A stretch of 64,000 bases of DNA from Triplophysa rosa (lineage: Eukaryota; Chordata; Actinopteri; Cypriniformes; Nemacheilidae). Of this stretch, positions 18,764 to 30,432 are shown one piece after another. The stretch's first letter is position 1. Each line of letters starts with the position of its first letter. The DNA lies in contig NC_079890.1 in NCBI RefSeq assembly GCF_024868665.1, positions 2,275,880 to 2,339,879 of the forward strand, in the 5' to 3' direction. A model generated the notes under the pieces. The model made no database searches. It saw nothing but the letters and a program-made list of their open reading frames with translations, and was not told the DNA's origin. Position numbers and translations under genes: made by a program.

Positions 18764-19600
18764 AAGCGTTTTCATTGTGAATATCTACTATAAACTAACA
18801 AGGAGCATTTTTTTATATAAACCTCTTCGGACGATAACCCTGGTCGAGAAGAATTTCCTGTTTCAGTTACACAATCGTTTGAACAAAATACAACCAACAA
18901 AATATTTCAAACCGATTTAAAATGTTAAACAAATATATTTTAAATTGAAATATTACACGGTTCGTTGGAATGCTTGATTCTGATTGGCCAGTCGCGACAT
19001 TTGCAGGTCCGTTATTCCCAGATAACAACCTCTCAAAACTAATAACACACAGTAACCCGGATGCAGCATTATTTTGACAGTTTTTTTTTGACAAATTAAA
19101 TATAAACAGCTTATATTTACAAATGATTAAACCAAATTGCCTGTTCGTGACATTCGAACGTCGTTTCTTAACTTAAAACCGAAAGTAAACGACTTTTCCT
19201 CCGAAGTAAAAATGAGCTAATAAAATATTTCAAATTCACATTTCATGTCTATTTTTTTCTCATGTGGCAAGTAGCCGTGTAATAAGCGGGATAATGTACA
19301 AGCAGCCGGCTGTTATCGCGAAATTATTGAAATGTGATAGAAAGTCACCATCGACCAATCAGAATCAAGTATTCCAGGGCGCTGAATTTAAATATGTATT
19401 AGTAAACATTGAAATTAATGCGCTAGAAGTATTGTTTATTGTTAACTGATGTAATGTATTTTATTTTTTAGAAATACGATAAAAAGCTTAGAATTATATA
19501 TTTCAAATAGCATGAATATTCACAGTATAAATTCATATTCTAAGATGATTTGTAGTTTCACGCATTGGGTTATTAAATAAAATCATTCAAATATAATAGT
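18764..19600 (+). other. 3' region of anpep copy 2 with inverted-repeat element
   Basis: About 18950-19400 is a repeat with inverted arms: 'gcttgattctgattggcca' near 18972 against 'gaccaatcagaatcaagta' near 19354. AATAAA candidates lie at 19219-19224 (inside the element) and 19576-19581. If either is used, the 3' UTR of anpep copy 2 contains the element. Confidence 0.5.
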
Positions 19601-19811
19601 AGCATTGTTTTTTTCACAAAAGCATACTGTGTCTAATCCAAAACCACTGACAAAGCAAATGTATAACCAAACATACTGCCAATCTTGAATCTGTATATGG
19701 TCACTTGAGTTGCGACAGTGGTTCATTCCTGTCATTAGGGGCTCAATAGAGGAAGTAGACAAGACAGCACAGATGGGAGGAAAGGATCAGTTAATATGGG
19801 CTCTACACCAG

Positions 19812-19896
19812 CAGCTGCAGAGCTGTCAACTTCCTCTTCACGACTCTCCTGACGTATACAGTCATGGACACACACAACAGCTGTGACTGACAGCTG
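19812..19896. promoter_or_regulatory. Cluster of CAGCTG E-boxes
   Basis: Three CAGCTG motifs within 85 bp (19812, 19878, 19891) in a stretch that looks non-repetitive, between anpep copy 2 and the first mesp gene. A candidate enhancer only; no experiment or alignment backs it here. Confidence 0.3.
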
Positions 19897-20204
19897 GACC
19901 GGTACCATCATCTGAACAAAGTCACAGCAGTGATTTTTTTGGTTTATTAAAAAAATATTCTTTCAGGTTAATAGCCTTAGTAGTGAAATGTTGAACGTGA
20001 GTGAAGTTCCTTATTTTTTTAAACATCCTAAAACAGATTTTTAGGTGTTGTTGGCAATGAGGATGGACTGTGACCGCCTTTTTCAAGTTTCTCAACCAGA
20101 AGGATGCAAAAGCATATTTTTCGAAATGTTCATAGACTTCATATGAAGTTGTGTCTATTTTAGGGCTACACAAGAGTCTGTTCTCGTGTTCTTATGCTTC
20201 AAAA

Positions 20205-20450
20205 TAAGCATTCTGACATCATTTAATCACCCCCATGTTGTCAAAACCTCTATATGACTCTTTCTTAGAAGATGTTTTGAGAAATGTGGTTTTGTGTCCG
20301 TGTAAGTCAATGGGGGTCAATGTTGTTTGGTTACCAACATTCTTCAAAATATCTTCTTTTGTGTTCTCCAGAAGATAGTAAGTCAGACAGGTTTGGAATG
20401 ACATAAATGATGAAAGAATTGTAATTTTGGGGTGGACTATCCCTTCAGGT
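20205..20450. mobile_element. 'GATAGTTCACCC' family MITE copy
   Basis: Diverged palindromic copy: 'gacatcatttaatcacccccat' on the left, central 'gtcaatgggggtcaatgttgt', right end 'tttggggtggactatccctt'. The left terminus is eroded. Confidence 0.65.
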
Positions 20451-20699
20451 CAAGTTTCAGACTCATTTCAGAGGAAGAGTCCTGCAGGGTTTAACGTCGC
20501 TCTGTGTTGACACACACGGGGTATTAAAGGCCGTCAACTGTTAGTATTAGTTTACTGTCCGGCCCACATTAATGCTGCTCTGCAGGGGGTTTTCCTTAAA
20601 AGTGTGAATGAGTGCGTGTTAGGACCATCACCCAGCTGTCTCTCATTAGGATGTTGGCTGAGTACTCATGAAACAACTTTTCTTCTTGTTTGAAGGGCT

Positions 20700-20960
20700 T
20701 AAAGGAAATGAAAATTCCTTCATGAATTACTCGCCCCCGAGTTGTCCCAAACCTTTATACATTTCCTTCTTCTGTTGAACACAAAGAAAGATATTTGGAA
20801 GAATGCTTGAAACCAAACAGCTCTTGGCCATGATTGACTACCATTGTAGGAAATATTAAAATGGTAGTTGAAAGTGCCCCAGAACTGTTTGCTTTTCTAA
20901 ATTCTTGAGAATATCGTCTTTTGTGTTCAAAAGAACCAAAAAATACAATGTTTTTTCCTA
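20700..20960. mobile_element. 'GATAGTTCACCC' family MITE fragment
   Basis: Contains the family words 'gaaaattcc', 'aacacaaagaaagatatttg' and 'gaagaatgcttgaaaccaaa'. Ends are not resolved. Confidence 0.5.
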
Positions 20961-21027
20961 CTATGATAGTCGGTGGTGCCCCAGAACTGTCATTGATCAA
21001 GTAAGAACAACAGCAGGTTTTCAAGGC

Positions 21028-21033
21028 TTTATT
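21028..21033 (-). terminator. Probable mesp (first copy) polyadenylation signal
   Basis: AATAAA on the minus strand, 131 nt past the stop codon of the mesp gene at 21165-22134. Confidence 0.55.
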
Positions 21034-21164
21034 TATAATTCATAAATATATAGATCTTTTTAAAACATAGAATATGCATAAATAGCTGTATAAACATATT
21101 TACAAAAAGATAAAAGTGACATCCATTTTTCAAGAAATAGTCTTTGCATACAAATTTGTTTCTA

Positions 21165-22134
21165 TCAACACTGTCCAGGGAAGAAACTGTGTAGCTGGTG
21201 CATCCCAAAGTCTTGAGCTTGGGATGTAAGGAAATGGCCTTCATCTGCGTTCTGTAGAACGACACAAAATAAAGATTAATATCAACGAATAGCGTGTCAA
21301 TTTTATTAGTTTTCACCTCTAGTTTCCAACATTTTTTTATATAATATTAATATATAATATTATCCAATTCATAAAACATAAAACTACTTTGTCACGGGGA
21401 AATATAAATAAATGTGTAAATAGTAAATAGTTGTTTACGACTTTTACGGTTGACATGTATGTCTATGTATTAGCAATATTTGTAAATTGTATAATATTAA
21501 GTACGTAAACCAAGTGTAAATAGTCAAAGTTGGAGATGTAACATATACATACCTGATAACACGGCTGAAACTGCTGATCTGGTAAACTTTGAGCGACTGA
21601 AGACTCTCCACTAAAGTTGCCCAACATGCTCGGCGAAGCTTCGATCTCAATCTGTTCGGAAGAAACCCCATTCGCCTCCTCTTCCCCAAACCCAAGCTGC
21701 TCAGACAGACAGGAGATGTACTGAATAGCGAGTCTCAGCGTCTCGATCTTCGTCAAGGTCTTTCCAGCCGGAGCCACGGACGGAGGCAAGTAGGTCCTCA
21801 GGTGATTAAGAGCTTTGGTCTGATCCCTCATCCTCAACTTCTCTCGTTCGCTTGCAGTCTCCCGTTTCACCCCGGGGAATTTCGACCTGGGCCGTCCGGT
21901 TCTCTTGGGCGGCTGGGACTTCGTCACCTGTGTGGTGTTGTGCGGGTAGATCTGTGCTCCGCATGAGTACGTCGGAGGAGAGAAGCCACAGGAACCGATG
22001 GAGGAGGTTGGAGACAGGCTGGCGCTGTAGTAGCCGGCGTCCGACACGAGGTTGCTCTGATCCAGAAGACTCTGGCAGTTAAACAGGAAGGCAGTGCCGT
22101 CTTGGACCTGAAGAGACGAGCTGGAGATGTCCAT
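21165..22134 (-). CDS. mesp: Mesp-family bHLH transcription factor, first copy
   Basis: Two exons on the minus strand: 22134-21553 and 21251-21165. The donor follows ...CCGTGTTATCAG and the acceptor precedes AACGCAGATGAAGG; phase 0. The product is 222 residues. A bHLH domain at about 90-145 has ASEREKLRMRD and the Mesp signature LRTYLPPSVAP followed by TLTKIETLRLAIQYI. Mesp proteins act in presomitic and cardiac mesoderm under Tbx6 and Notch control (family knowledge). A TATATA at 22181-22186 lies about 47 nt upstream of the ATG, and T-box half-sites lie at 22296-22310. Its neighbour at 26600-27647 is a paralogue in the same orientation with the same intron position. Which one matches zebrafish mespa or mespb cannot be settled without alignment. 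Confidence 0.92.
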
Positions 22135-22180
22135 GGCTGGAGGGTTGAGTGTTGTGGTCGCTGGTGGACCGGGGCTCTGG

Positions 22181-22186
22181 TATATA
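22181..22186 (-). promoter_or_regulatory. TATA box of first mesp gene
   Basis: Minus-strand GGATATATACC context, 47-52 nt upstream of the ATG, leaving room for a short 5' UTR. Confidence 0.55.
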
Positions 22187-22268
22187 TCCTCGGTGAGGTG
22201 CGAGTTGGCACCTCGGAGGATTCCAGTCAGTACTTGAGAGGAGAAGTGACGCTGGATGCAGGGGGTCT

Positions 22269-22310
22269 GTGGGAAAGAGCAGCTACTCCAGACTCAGGTG
22301 TGAGGTGTGA
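22269..22310 (-). promoter_or_regulatory. Proximal T-box tandem site with nearby RBPJ-like site
   Basis: Two AGGTGTGA T-box half-sites share one base at 22296-22310, about 165 nt upstream of the mesp ATG. GTGGGAA (RBPJ/CSL-like core) is at 22269-22275. Combined Tbx6 and Notch input on Mesp genes is established in vertebrates; use of these exact sites is inference. Confidence 0.6.
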
Positions 22311-22390
22311 GATCCAGAAGAGACAGCCTTGATCAAACAATCACTGCCAGTTTTCATTTTATAAGCTGAAGTACCGATTAAACGTGTCAA

Positions 22391-22610
22391 ATGAAAAATC
22401 GCTTTATACATTTCTTTGTTGAAGAATGTAGGAAAGCAGACAGTTCTGGGGCACTATTGACTATCATTGTCTTTTTTCCTACTCTGGTAGTCAATGGTGG
22501 CCAAGAACGGTTTGGTTACAAGCATTCATCCAATCCAAATATCTCCCGTGTTCACCAGAACGACGACATTTATATAGATTTGAAACGACTCGAGGGTGAG
22601 TTATAAGATT
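22391..22610. mobile_element. 'GATAGTTCACCC' family MITE fragment upstream of mesp
   Basis: Contains 'aatgtaggaaagcagacagt', 'ttctggggca' and 'ggtttggttacaagcattc', all family words. Termini are incomplete. Confidence 0.5.
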
Positions 22611-23085
22611 TTATCATATGCATTTTGTCTCTGTAGCTTTCAAGGTCAATGCTAATTTATAGATGATGTCATCAGGGCCGAGAATCCTTCCCTAAAAAAA
22701 CAACACAGCAGCTCAACCGACATATTCAAGTTGGTTTATCGGGAAATCTGACCTCTGTCAAAGTTCACATTAACACGATTAACACCACCTCCATCACGAT
22801 CTTAGCTAGACATGAAGTTCTGACCTCAGGGGTCTGAATGGGACGCCTTCTAAGGGTCCCTGTGGTGCTGATCCAGAAGATGGTGGTGGACTACATCGCC
22901 GACTGCAGTTCCCACAAACAAGTGTGACATTTTACTCCTGCAGGGGATTAACTCTAAACTTAAAACTTTGTAACTTTGAAAAAAAAGCCTTGGGCAATGC
23001 ATGGATATAATCACATGTTATGTATTCGTTTAATTTAATGTTCATATTGAAATGCAATGGTTGTGTAGTTTCTCAACTGTATTGT

Positions 23086-23103
23086 AGGTGTGACGTCACA
23101 CCT
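23086..23103. promoter_or_regulatory. Perfect palindromic T-box site
   Basis: AGGTGTGACGTCACACCT is an 18-bp perfect palindrome made of two T half-sites pointing at each other across CG. It also contains a CRE core, TGACGTCA. It lies about 950 nt upstream of the first mesp ATG. Confidence 0.6.
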
Positions 23104-26100
23104 CAGGAATGTTTGTGTGTGTTGGTTCAAAACCTCCTCATGGACTTCACCAAACTTTCTTTTCTACGGATATATACATCCACAGAAAAATGAAGAGAGC
23201 ATTTCAAAATGATTTTCAGTTTTTCTGAATGTGTTTAGGTAAAACATTTTGTTTCATTCTTTGAATTAGTAACAATATTTCTACCAAATTTCAAATAAAA
23301 ATATTGTTTCTATTTGCATTGCAGAAAATAAAACGTGTAGAAACTGCTGAAAATAACCAAAAAGATGCTCTGTATGTTTTCAGTTCATATTCCCTTTTAA
23401 GCAATACAAGAGTCATATTTCTACATGCATTTAGGAAAAGTTCAAACATTCTTTTTTTATAACAGTTTTCATGTTTCTTGTCTTTCACATCGCTGTTGGA
23501 TGACTTTATGTCACTCCTGAGGTTTGATTTGGCTGAACTTCAACAGACACTGGACTGGAATGACCACAATACATCTAGAAATAGTGATTAAATGAACATT
23601 TGGAATGCTCTCTTTTTTCACATTTGACCACACATTCCAGAGAATAAAAACGAATCAATCTGAAACCAGAAAAAGGAAACCTTCTGATGGTTTTATAAGA
23701 GAATCCTGAATACGGAGGTGACAAGTGTGTCTTAATTTGGGGATTTCCTCTAATTTTGTTTAACACTCATGTGATTATGAGTCGATTAACACGTGATCGT
23801 TACACATTCGCACGTTTTAATTGTGTATTTGCCTTGCAGGATGAAAGGTTGAATGTGTGTATTCCAGATTGAGATTTGCACATCAGATGTCTCTTGAAAG
23901 CCGGTAAAATAAACTTTGGGGCCTAATTCCACAACATACTATAATTCACACACAACTGTTCTATGCATTTGAAATGCGGCTGTCACACATCTCAAAGCAT
24001 CTGAAAGCTTGTTTGTGGCTAGACTTAGTGGTGCGAACAAGCATTTCACATCGAGTTGAAGTTCATTAGCGGCCACAAGCTTCACTTGTCACCAGCAGAA
24101 TACACATGAACTCTCTTGCTACTCATATTTTTGGTTATCGTTGTAGTTAAATCAACCGAACGATACATCGACCTTTCATTATGATGAAAAGTGTCCTGTT
24201 GATAAATCATTATTGTAGACAGACAAAGAAAAGTAAAAATAGTTATTTTATGACTAACAAGTCACAATACAACATTGGCACTAATATCAGATTTCTACTT
24301 TTTGATTAAAGTGAATAAAAGAATTCATGATCACGAGAGTATCGCGATATCTATCAAAGGAAAAATAATAATAATTTTATCAGGAAATTCATCTTTAATT
24401 CTGTTTATTTTGTATTCTCTCTTTTTTTTGGCTAGTAAATCAACACTCAAAATATAACGAAGAGAGAGTTTGTAACCATTATGGCGTTTTAGGCAAAATA
24501 TGAAATAAGGGCAAAATCGCCACCTGTTGGAGTGTCAACCAGATACTGTTGTCTCAACAATGGTTATTAATATCACGGTTATTGTCCATACCGGTGTATG
24601 GTGACAACCCTAATTTGCACAATACAACATATGAACAAGGTTCTGCTTTAAAGAAAATTGAGACCAACATCGCATAATTACATCAAATTCATGAATTTCA
24701 CAAACAAACTCAAATTGTTTTTTTCAAAAGTGTGTTTGAACTCTTAATGCTTTCTAATGTGTACTGTAAAAAACAACTAGTAAGATTATTTTTTGTGTTA
24801 TTTGCCCCATAGTTGTTATACTATATAGTAGCTTGAACAAGAAGAACAAAAGCGCATATGTTTTAGATTTACAGAACCACATTTTAATAACACAGTTTCA
24901 AATCAACAGAAGGTTAAACTATTACTTATAGATAATGATGAAATATAATTTGTGTTTTTGTTTTTAGTGCTTTTTGTCCACTACAGTATGTAAAGGCCTG
25001 TGTGGATAACTTATCCTTAAAATGATTGAAAATAGTGACATTTCTTTGTATATAATTTAAGAGCCCTTAGAAAAAAGAAACGACTAAAATTACTACTAAT
25101 TACAAACGCATTAAAAGTTTAATTAACACGTGTAATTAAAACACCAGTGTGATAATAAAGGACTTTTAAAACCTTTTTAGGAGGTTATAAACGCGTCCTA
25201 ATTTCATTGGTCACATTGGAGCCCCTACTGGCAGATATGGTAACTGCACTTACTCTGGAGGCAAAAACAAGTTTGTCCATTGATTGCAATTCTAAGATAG
25301 CATCTGTTCAGATTTTTCCGCAATCAACATGTATATTAAGGTATTATAATTATTAGATATTTCTAAATTCAATAAATAGGTTTTTTCCCCCCAGTCTGCT
25401 GCAATAGCCCTGTCATGGGTGAACCCCCTTCTGAAGTGTGGAGATGTGTCGCTATCACTTGCTCACTTGCACAAAATTCACGCTTGTAGTTGGTACCATT
25501 GACAGGACAAATCTTTGTGTCTTTAATCCATATACTTTCATTTCTGTATTGTTACTTGGTGCTCGGTAAAAACAAACCAACACAACGTTGCGTGTCATGT
25601 CTTGTCAATGCGTTCACGTCACGACATTCTTCAACAAACTCAGCGGTCACTGACATCTAGTGGCAGGTTGAAGTTTTACAGTCTCCTCGGTCCACTCACT
25701 GATACCTGCCAGATTTTATGCCTCACTTTTTTATGGACGCTTTTCAATCTCATAAAGTCACTGGAGCTGGGGAGCTGTTAAATAATTAACACACACCTTG
25801 AACTCAAATGTAAGTGATACAGGCCAATATATGTTGCCCTTGTGGTTAAACTGTACGTGTTTTGCCTGAGTCAATGATGTTTGAGGTTGTTAGGTGACCG
25901 AACATGCGGTTACATGACAATAAAAACATGGTAGATGTAGTAGTCATATGATATCGAACATACGATTTAACGGTTTCCTGATGAATCCTGTCATCCTGTG
26001 TAATACATTCACTTAAGACTGTCTGTGTACATCTGAGTTTTAGGGATGTCATTGTTTTGGGTGAACGCTGAAGGTGACCGATAGAGGGCGCTTATATTCC

Positions 26101-26400
26101 TTTCGCCCAATACTTGAAACGGGGCACCGCAACCTTCTAACATCCATGACATAAATACATAAATAAATGCTGCATTAAATGTTTAAATTGTTTAATATAC
26201 TTAAAAATTTGACTTTTCTCCACTGGTCAAAATGTAAAACGGTGAGTTTATGTATTTTGAAATGAAAAATACAGTGGACCTATAGTAAATACCAATATTA
26301 ATTGATATGGCTTAAAAGTTTGGCAAGAGTTTTATAGCTCTTTTAAAGTTCTCAGAATTTCAGTAAAGAACAACAAACGAGAAACTTCATGTTTAATCAA
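23104..26400. other. Intergenic region between the mesp genes
   Basis: About 23270-23480 is a dispersed repeat whose reverse complement recurs near 59180-59410. The rest is AT-rich and no exon, RNA gene or clean transposon border was recognised. Confidence 0.45.
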
Positions 26401-26406
26401 ATGTTT

Positions 26407-26412
26407 TTTATT
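26407..26412 (-). terminator. Probable mesp (second copy) polyadenylation signal
   Basis: AATAAA on the minus strand, 187 nt beyond the stop codon of the mesp gene at 26600-27647. Confidence 0.5.
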
Positions 26413-26599
26413 ATAAATACATATTAAAATAGTTTCGTATTTACAAAGGGACAGACATGAGTAACATATATAACTTAAATTTTTGCAATATCAGGAATAA
26501 CTTTGGTTTGCATGTATTGCTTCATAAGAAGAGAAGCCGTAAGTCCACATCACAACACAGTAGCGCGCGTCAGTGTAGATGTGTGTGTTTGTGTTTGGG

Positions 26600-27647
26600 T
26601 CAGCTCCAGTAAGCCTGAGGAACAAGCTGATAACCAAAGTTTCTGCCGTACACCTGAAATAGAGCATAGAAAAGTTAACTTTCTTGAACTTAAAGAAACA
26701 ATTCACCCAAATAAATACATGTCATGATGGAGATTCATTCACATTTCAATCCTGTATGACTTTCTTTCTTCTGCAGAGGACAAAAGAAGACATTTTTAAG
26801 AATGTTGATAACCGAACAACATTGTGCCCCATTGACTTCCATTGTACCAACACAACATTTCTCAGAATATCTTCTTTTGTGTTCCACATGAAGATGAAGG
26901 AACTTATTTTTCTTTCTTTTCAATATTTTTTTATGTATACTTTTATGAATTATTTATACACGAATAAATTCGGGAGATTTCTCATCATACCTGATAGGAC
27001 TGTGTGGTTTGAACACTTTGTTGTGATTGAAGGAAGCTTTCTATATTTGCTGAGAAGTTTTGCTCTGCGTTGTACTGCTCCACATTCGTCTCAACACATT
27101 GTCCTGTGGAGCCGTCACCTCCCTGATTCTGTCCATCACAGTGACCCTGCCCCCTCTCGCTCCATTGTCCAGCCCTGGAGCTGCACTGAAAGTATCCCAA
27201 AATCTCCGGAGAACATGGGCTTTGTTTCCTGTGGGTCAGCTCTTCTTCGCTGAGACCCAACTGAGCGGACAGAAAGGAGATGTAGCGGATGGTGAGTCGC
27301 AGCGTCTCAATCTTGGTCAGCGTCTGGCCCACGGGAGCCACCGACGGAGGCAGGTAGGTCCTGAGATGATGAAGAGCTTTGGTCAGATCCCTCATCCTCA
27401 ACTTCTCTTTCTCGCTGGCGTTCTGCCGTTGCTCGCTTGGGTTCTTCAGCCTTGGTCGGCGTTTCCTCTTGATCGCACCTTGGAGGACCGCAGGCGGGTT
27501 GTCAGATTGGGAGCATGCGACCCGGTCGGTTGGGGAGAAGCTCCGGTCCACGGATGGGTCCGACGAGACCGTCTCTGGCGAGGAAACGCTGTAGAACTCG
27601 GAGTCTGAGCTGGGACAGCTCCACCGGTTGCTGCCTGATCTGTCCAT
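26600..27647 (-). CDS. mesp: Mesp-family bHLH transcription factor, second copy
   Basis: Exons 27647-26991 and 26653-26600 on the minus strand. The donor follows ...TCCTATCAG and the acceptor precedes GTGTACGGC; phase 0. The product is 236 residues ending YGRNFGYQLVPQAYWS. The bHLH domain, about residues 74-130, reads ASEKEKLRMRD, then LRTYLPPSVAP and TLTKIETLRLTIRYI, nearly the same as the first copy. A basic KRKRRPR stretch precedes it and a Gln-rich region follows (about 160-219). The intron position matches the first copy, so the pair arose by tandem duplication. A TATA-like ATAAAAA (27684-27690) and two T half-sites lie upstream. Orthology to mespa versus mespb is not assigned. Confidence 0.92.
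26690..26930. mobile_element. 'GATAGTTCACCC' family MITE copy in second mesp intron
   Basis: 'gaaacaattcacccaaataa' on the left, a centre with 'ttgacttccattgt', then 'tatcttcttttgtgttccac'. The right end is lost. It occupies much of the 337-nt intron. Confidence 0.6.
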
Positions 27648-27683
27648 ACTGAGTCTGAATGTAGGTGGACTGAAGGTTGAAGG

Positions 27684-27819
27684 TTTTTATGCTGGACTCA
27701 GAGGTGTGAGGTGACACCTCTGCAGGCTTACGAAAGCCATGGCTGTCTCTCGGACCCCAGGACTCGCCTCTGGATCTGGCTGGGAAAGGCTCAGAGAAGC
27801 CACAGGATCTGAGGTGTGA
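27684..27819 (-). promoter_or_regulatory. Promoter and T-box sites of second mesp gene
   Basis: TATA-like ATAAAAA (minus strand) at 27684-27690. T-box half-sites AGGTGTGA are at 27702-27709 and 27812-27819. A degenerate inverted half-site TGACACCT is at 27712-27719, next to the first. These are 55-172 nt upstream of the ATG, similar in placement to the first mesp gene. Confidence 0.6.
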
Positions 27820-27839
27820 ATTTTTACTCCTCTTCAAAC

Positions 27840-29690
27840 AACATCTGAGTTTGCACTACATCTGACCAAACAATGTGTTCTGTTGGATCTGTTTTGTACA
27901 AGATGTGCATTTAAGGGCCGTTTGAAAATAAAAAAGACAGAAAAATGCATTTATTTTAACGTGGCATTCTGAAATTTAAGAAATGATACCAAATTTTGTA
28001 TAAACTGTTCTAAACTAAATAGGCAATAATAAAGAGTGCCACTAAAGTGAACTGAAGTTGTTTTAGTTTTGTTGCTAGTTTTGTAAAGTTTTTTTGTTTA
28101 ATAAACTTCGATTTTTATGTTAATTTAATTTATTTGAGCTGTTTTCTTACGTGCTTTTATTGTTTATGGGTGAAATTTTTGCTATTTTATGTTTAGTTTC
28201 GTTTTTGATTAAATCATTTTAGTGCCTCAACATAACCATATTTCAGTTTCTAATTTTCATTTAGTTGAAGTATTTCAATTAATATATAGCCCAATCGTTT
28301 ATTGATGCACTTCCATAACAGATTTTTGTTTATTTTTCAAATAAATAAATAATAATAAAAAAACAGGGAAATTACTTGAAATTCCATCATTTATTGCAGT
28401 GTCTGTCTGTATGGTGGTTGTAAGTCAAAGAGCTAAGCAGCCTAATGATGTTTAATGATGCTTAATAAACTGCATTAGCAGATTACACTTCAGGTGTGAC
28501 ATTCACACACACCGCTGCAGTTTTGGGCTTCAGTGTGTCTCATTTAGAGGCTAAAAGTGAGAGTAAGTTCACTAAGAACAGCTTGAATGATTGATCACAA
28601 AATAGAAATTGTGTAACATTATAAAATGCATATTTTAAACATTACGGGCGGTTTCCCAGACAGGGATTAATACTAGTCCTAGACTAAAATAAATGTTAGA
28701 AACTTGCATAATAATTCTCTTGACTTTAGAAACTTTTTGATCCGAAGGCACATGCTTACATGAAAATAGTAAGAAAATAAAGTTGTGTATGCAAAAATAC
28801 AATTGCGCAAATTAGTTTATTTCACTACAAAACTATTATTATTTAATGAAAATAAATAAAATGTTTTGGAAATGGATGACTTGGAAGAAAAAAAGAAAAA
28901 GGTGCTTAACACAATAGATGTGAACTTAAATGTAAAAAATTGTAATTTTTGAAAAATTATTTAGGCTAAATTAAATATGCTAAAAAGAGTTACAATTAAA
29001 CAACATTTTACTATTATTATTGATATATTTTTTTATTTTTAAGTAGTCACAGTATAACTCCCATAGTTACATTTGTGTTATTTTATGTGTGAAAAGAATG
29101 AGTATGACCCTATAATGAGTAGGAGTGTGTTTGACGACTCGGTTTTAGCGGCAACAACATAAACAAACGTTATGTGGCCCAAACTTAACTTCCGGTGAAC
29201 CTCTGCAAAGAATCAATAACTGTTGAGTAGTTTTAATTTCATTTCATACAATTAATATATATCAATATTAATGTCAATTGTTATATTATAACCAAAAGGC
29301 ACGTGCGTCCGATGAAACCATGTAGCACAGAGTGTTTTTTCCTAAAAAGGATTCTCGGTTACGTTTAATGTGTTTCGTGATCAGGTTGTATGTTAACATT
29401 TTAAAAATATTTAAAGGATAGCAGACAGTTAGCCGGCCATTTGAGCAAAACAAACCTTATCCCCAAGCAGCAGAGGGGTCTTGTTTCACCCTGACTACAA
29501 GAGATCATTTTTATAATAATGGTTTTGACTTGCACCATTCAAAGTTACGTACCTATACCATAATGTATTGATGCTCTGTTGAACTCTGTGACCGATGCTC
29601 TGTGACCTCCACGGCTTCTGTTTGTGAGTGTGATAAAGTGTTGTGTTACATTTGGCACCTCTGTAACGCAGAGACTTGACTAAAGTTGGC
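27840..29690. other. Upstream region of second mesp gene
   Basis: AT-rich non-coding DNA. One further AGGTGTGA is at 28492-28499. About 28650-28695 resembles the arm of the element at 46233-46464 ('ggtttcccagacagggatt', 'ctagactaaaat'). No exon was recognised. Confidence 0.4.
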
Positions 29691-29693
29691 ACC

Positions 29694-29694
29694 T

Positions 29695-29727
<33 letters not shown>

Positions 29728-29728
29728 C

Positions 29729-29762
<34 letters not shown>
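29694..29762. repeat. (GT)n microsatellite
   Basis: About 69 bp of GT dinucleotides with a few GC interruptions. The minus-strand open frame across it is only His-Thr repeats and is not a gene. Confidence 0.95.
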
Positions 29763-29764
<2 letters not shown>

Positions 29765-30245
29765 CTCATCTGCAATCCCACAAAAACTCTGAACCGTCTT
29801 CATCTCTCACCCATCTCAAACAGAATGATAATCTAAAGCGCATCTTTACATTTTGTATTTGATGTTATGCATGTTACTGTTGGAACTTATTTCGGTAGCT
29901 GCGTGTCTGCGAGTGGGAAGAGTAGAAGTTTTATCGCGCCCTTGCGCGAGCCGTCGGAGTGATGACGTTCACACGTTTGGTGCAAAACGTAACAAGTAAC
30001 TTAATCACAAAGTACCAAGAATGAACATTGTGATATGAATGAAGGCGTCGCTTCAAATACAAATTCACTGCGTGTGTCATGTTAATAAATAAATGCATTT
30101 ACAGAACTGTACTTGAAATAAATTACGTAAATGAAAGAATTCATAACAGTAGCTTCATTCGTTGTCCGTTTTTAGTAACATTCACTATTTCACTTTTAAA
30201 ACATATGCAGTGATTTCTGGTAAAGGCATTTTCTAGATTTCTCTT

Positions 30246-30287
30246 TCACACCTTTCCATAAATAAATGAGCAGAACTTGAGGTGTGA
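30246..30287. promoter_or_regulatory. Paired T-box half-sites
   Basis: TCACACCT (30246-30253) and AGGTGTGA (30280-30287) face away from each other 26 bp apart, in the mesp-sv2b spacer. Confidence 0.35.
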
Positions 30288-30426
30288 CTGATTCACACGT
30301 GTGCCATGTTTTCACAAGTGCCTGTCCATCCCTGAAGCTCACTGAGAATCATGGGAACCCTCGGCCAAAGAACCCGGGAACTGGGAAATAACAAGCACAA
30401 ACTGCAAATTATATTATAATGTTTTT

Positions 30427-30432
30427 TTTATT
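30427..30432 (-). terminator. Possible sv2b polyadenylation signal
   Basis: Minus-strand AATAAA about 660 nt after the sv2b stop codon. Placement is plausible for a vertebrate 3' UTR but not decisive. Confidence 0.35.

Noticed and set aside
26684..27608. Long plus-strand open frames over the second mesp gene
   Set aside because: They overlap the mesp bHLH exon in the opposite sense and a MITE; no family features.
29495..29803. His-Thr repeat open frame
   Set aside because: Translation of the (GT)n microsatellite.
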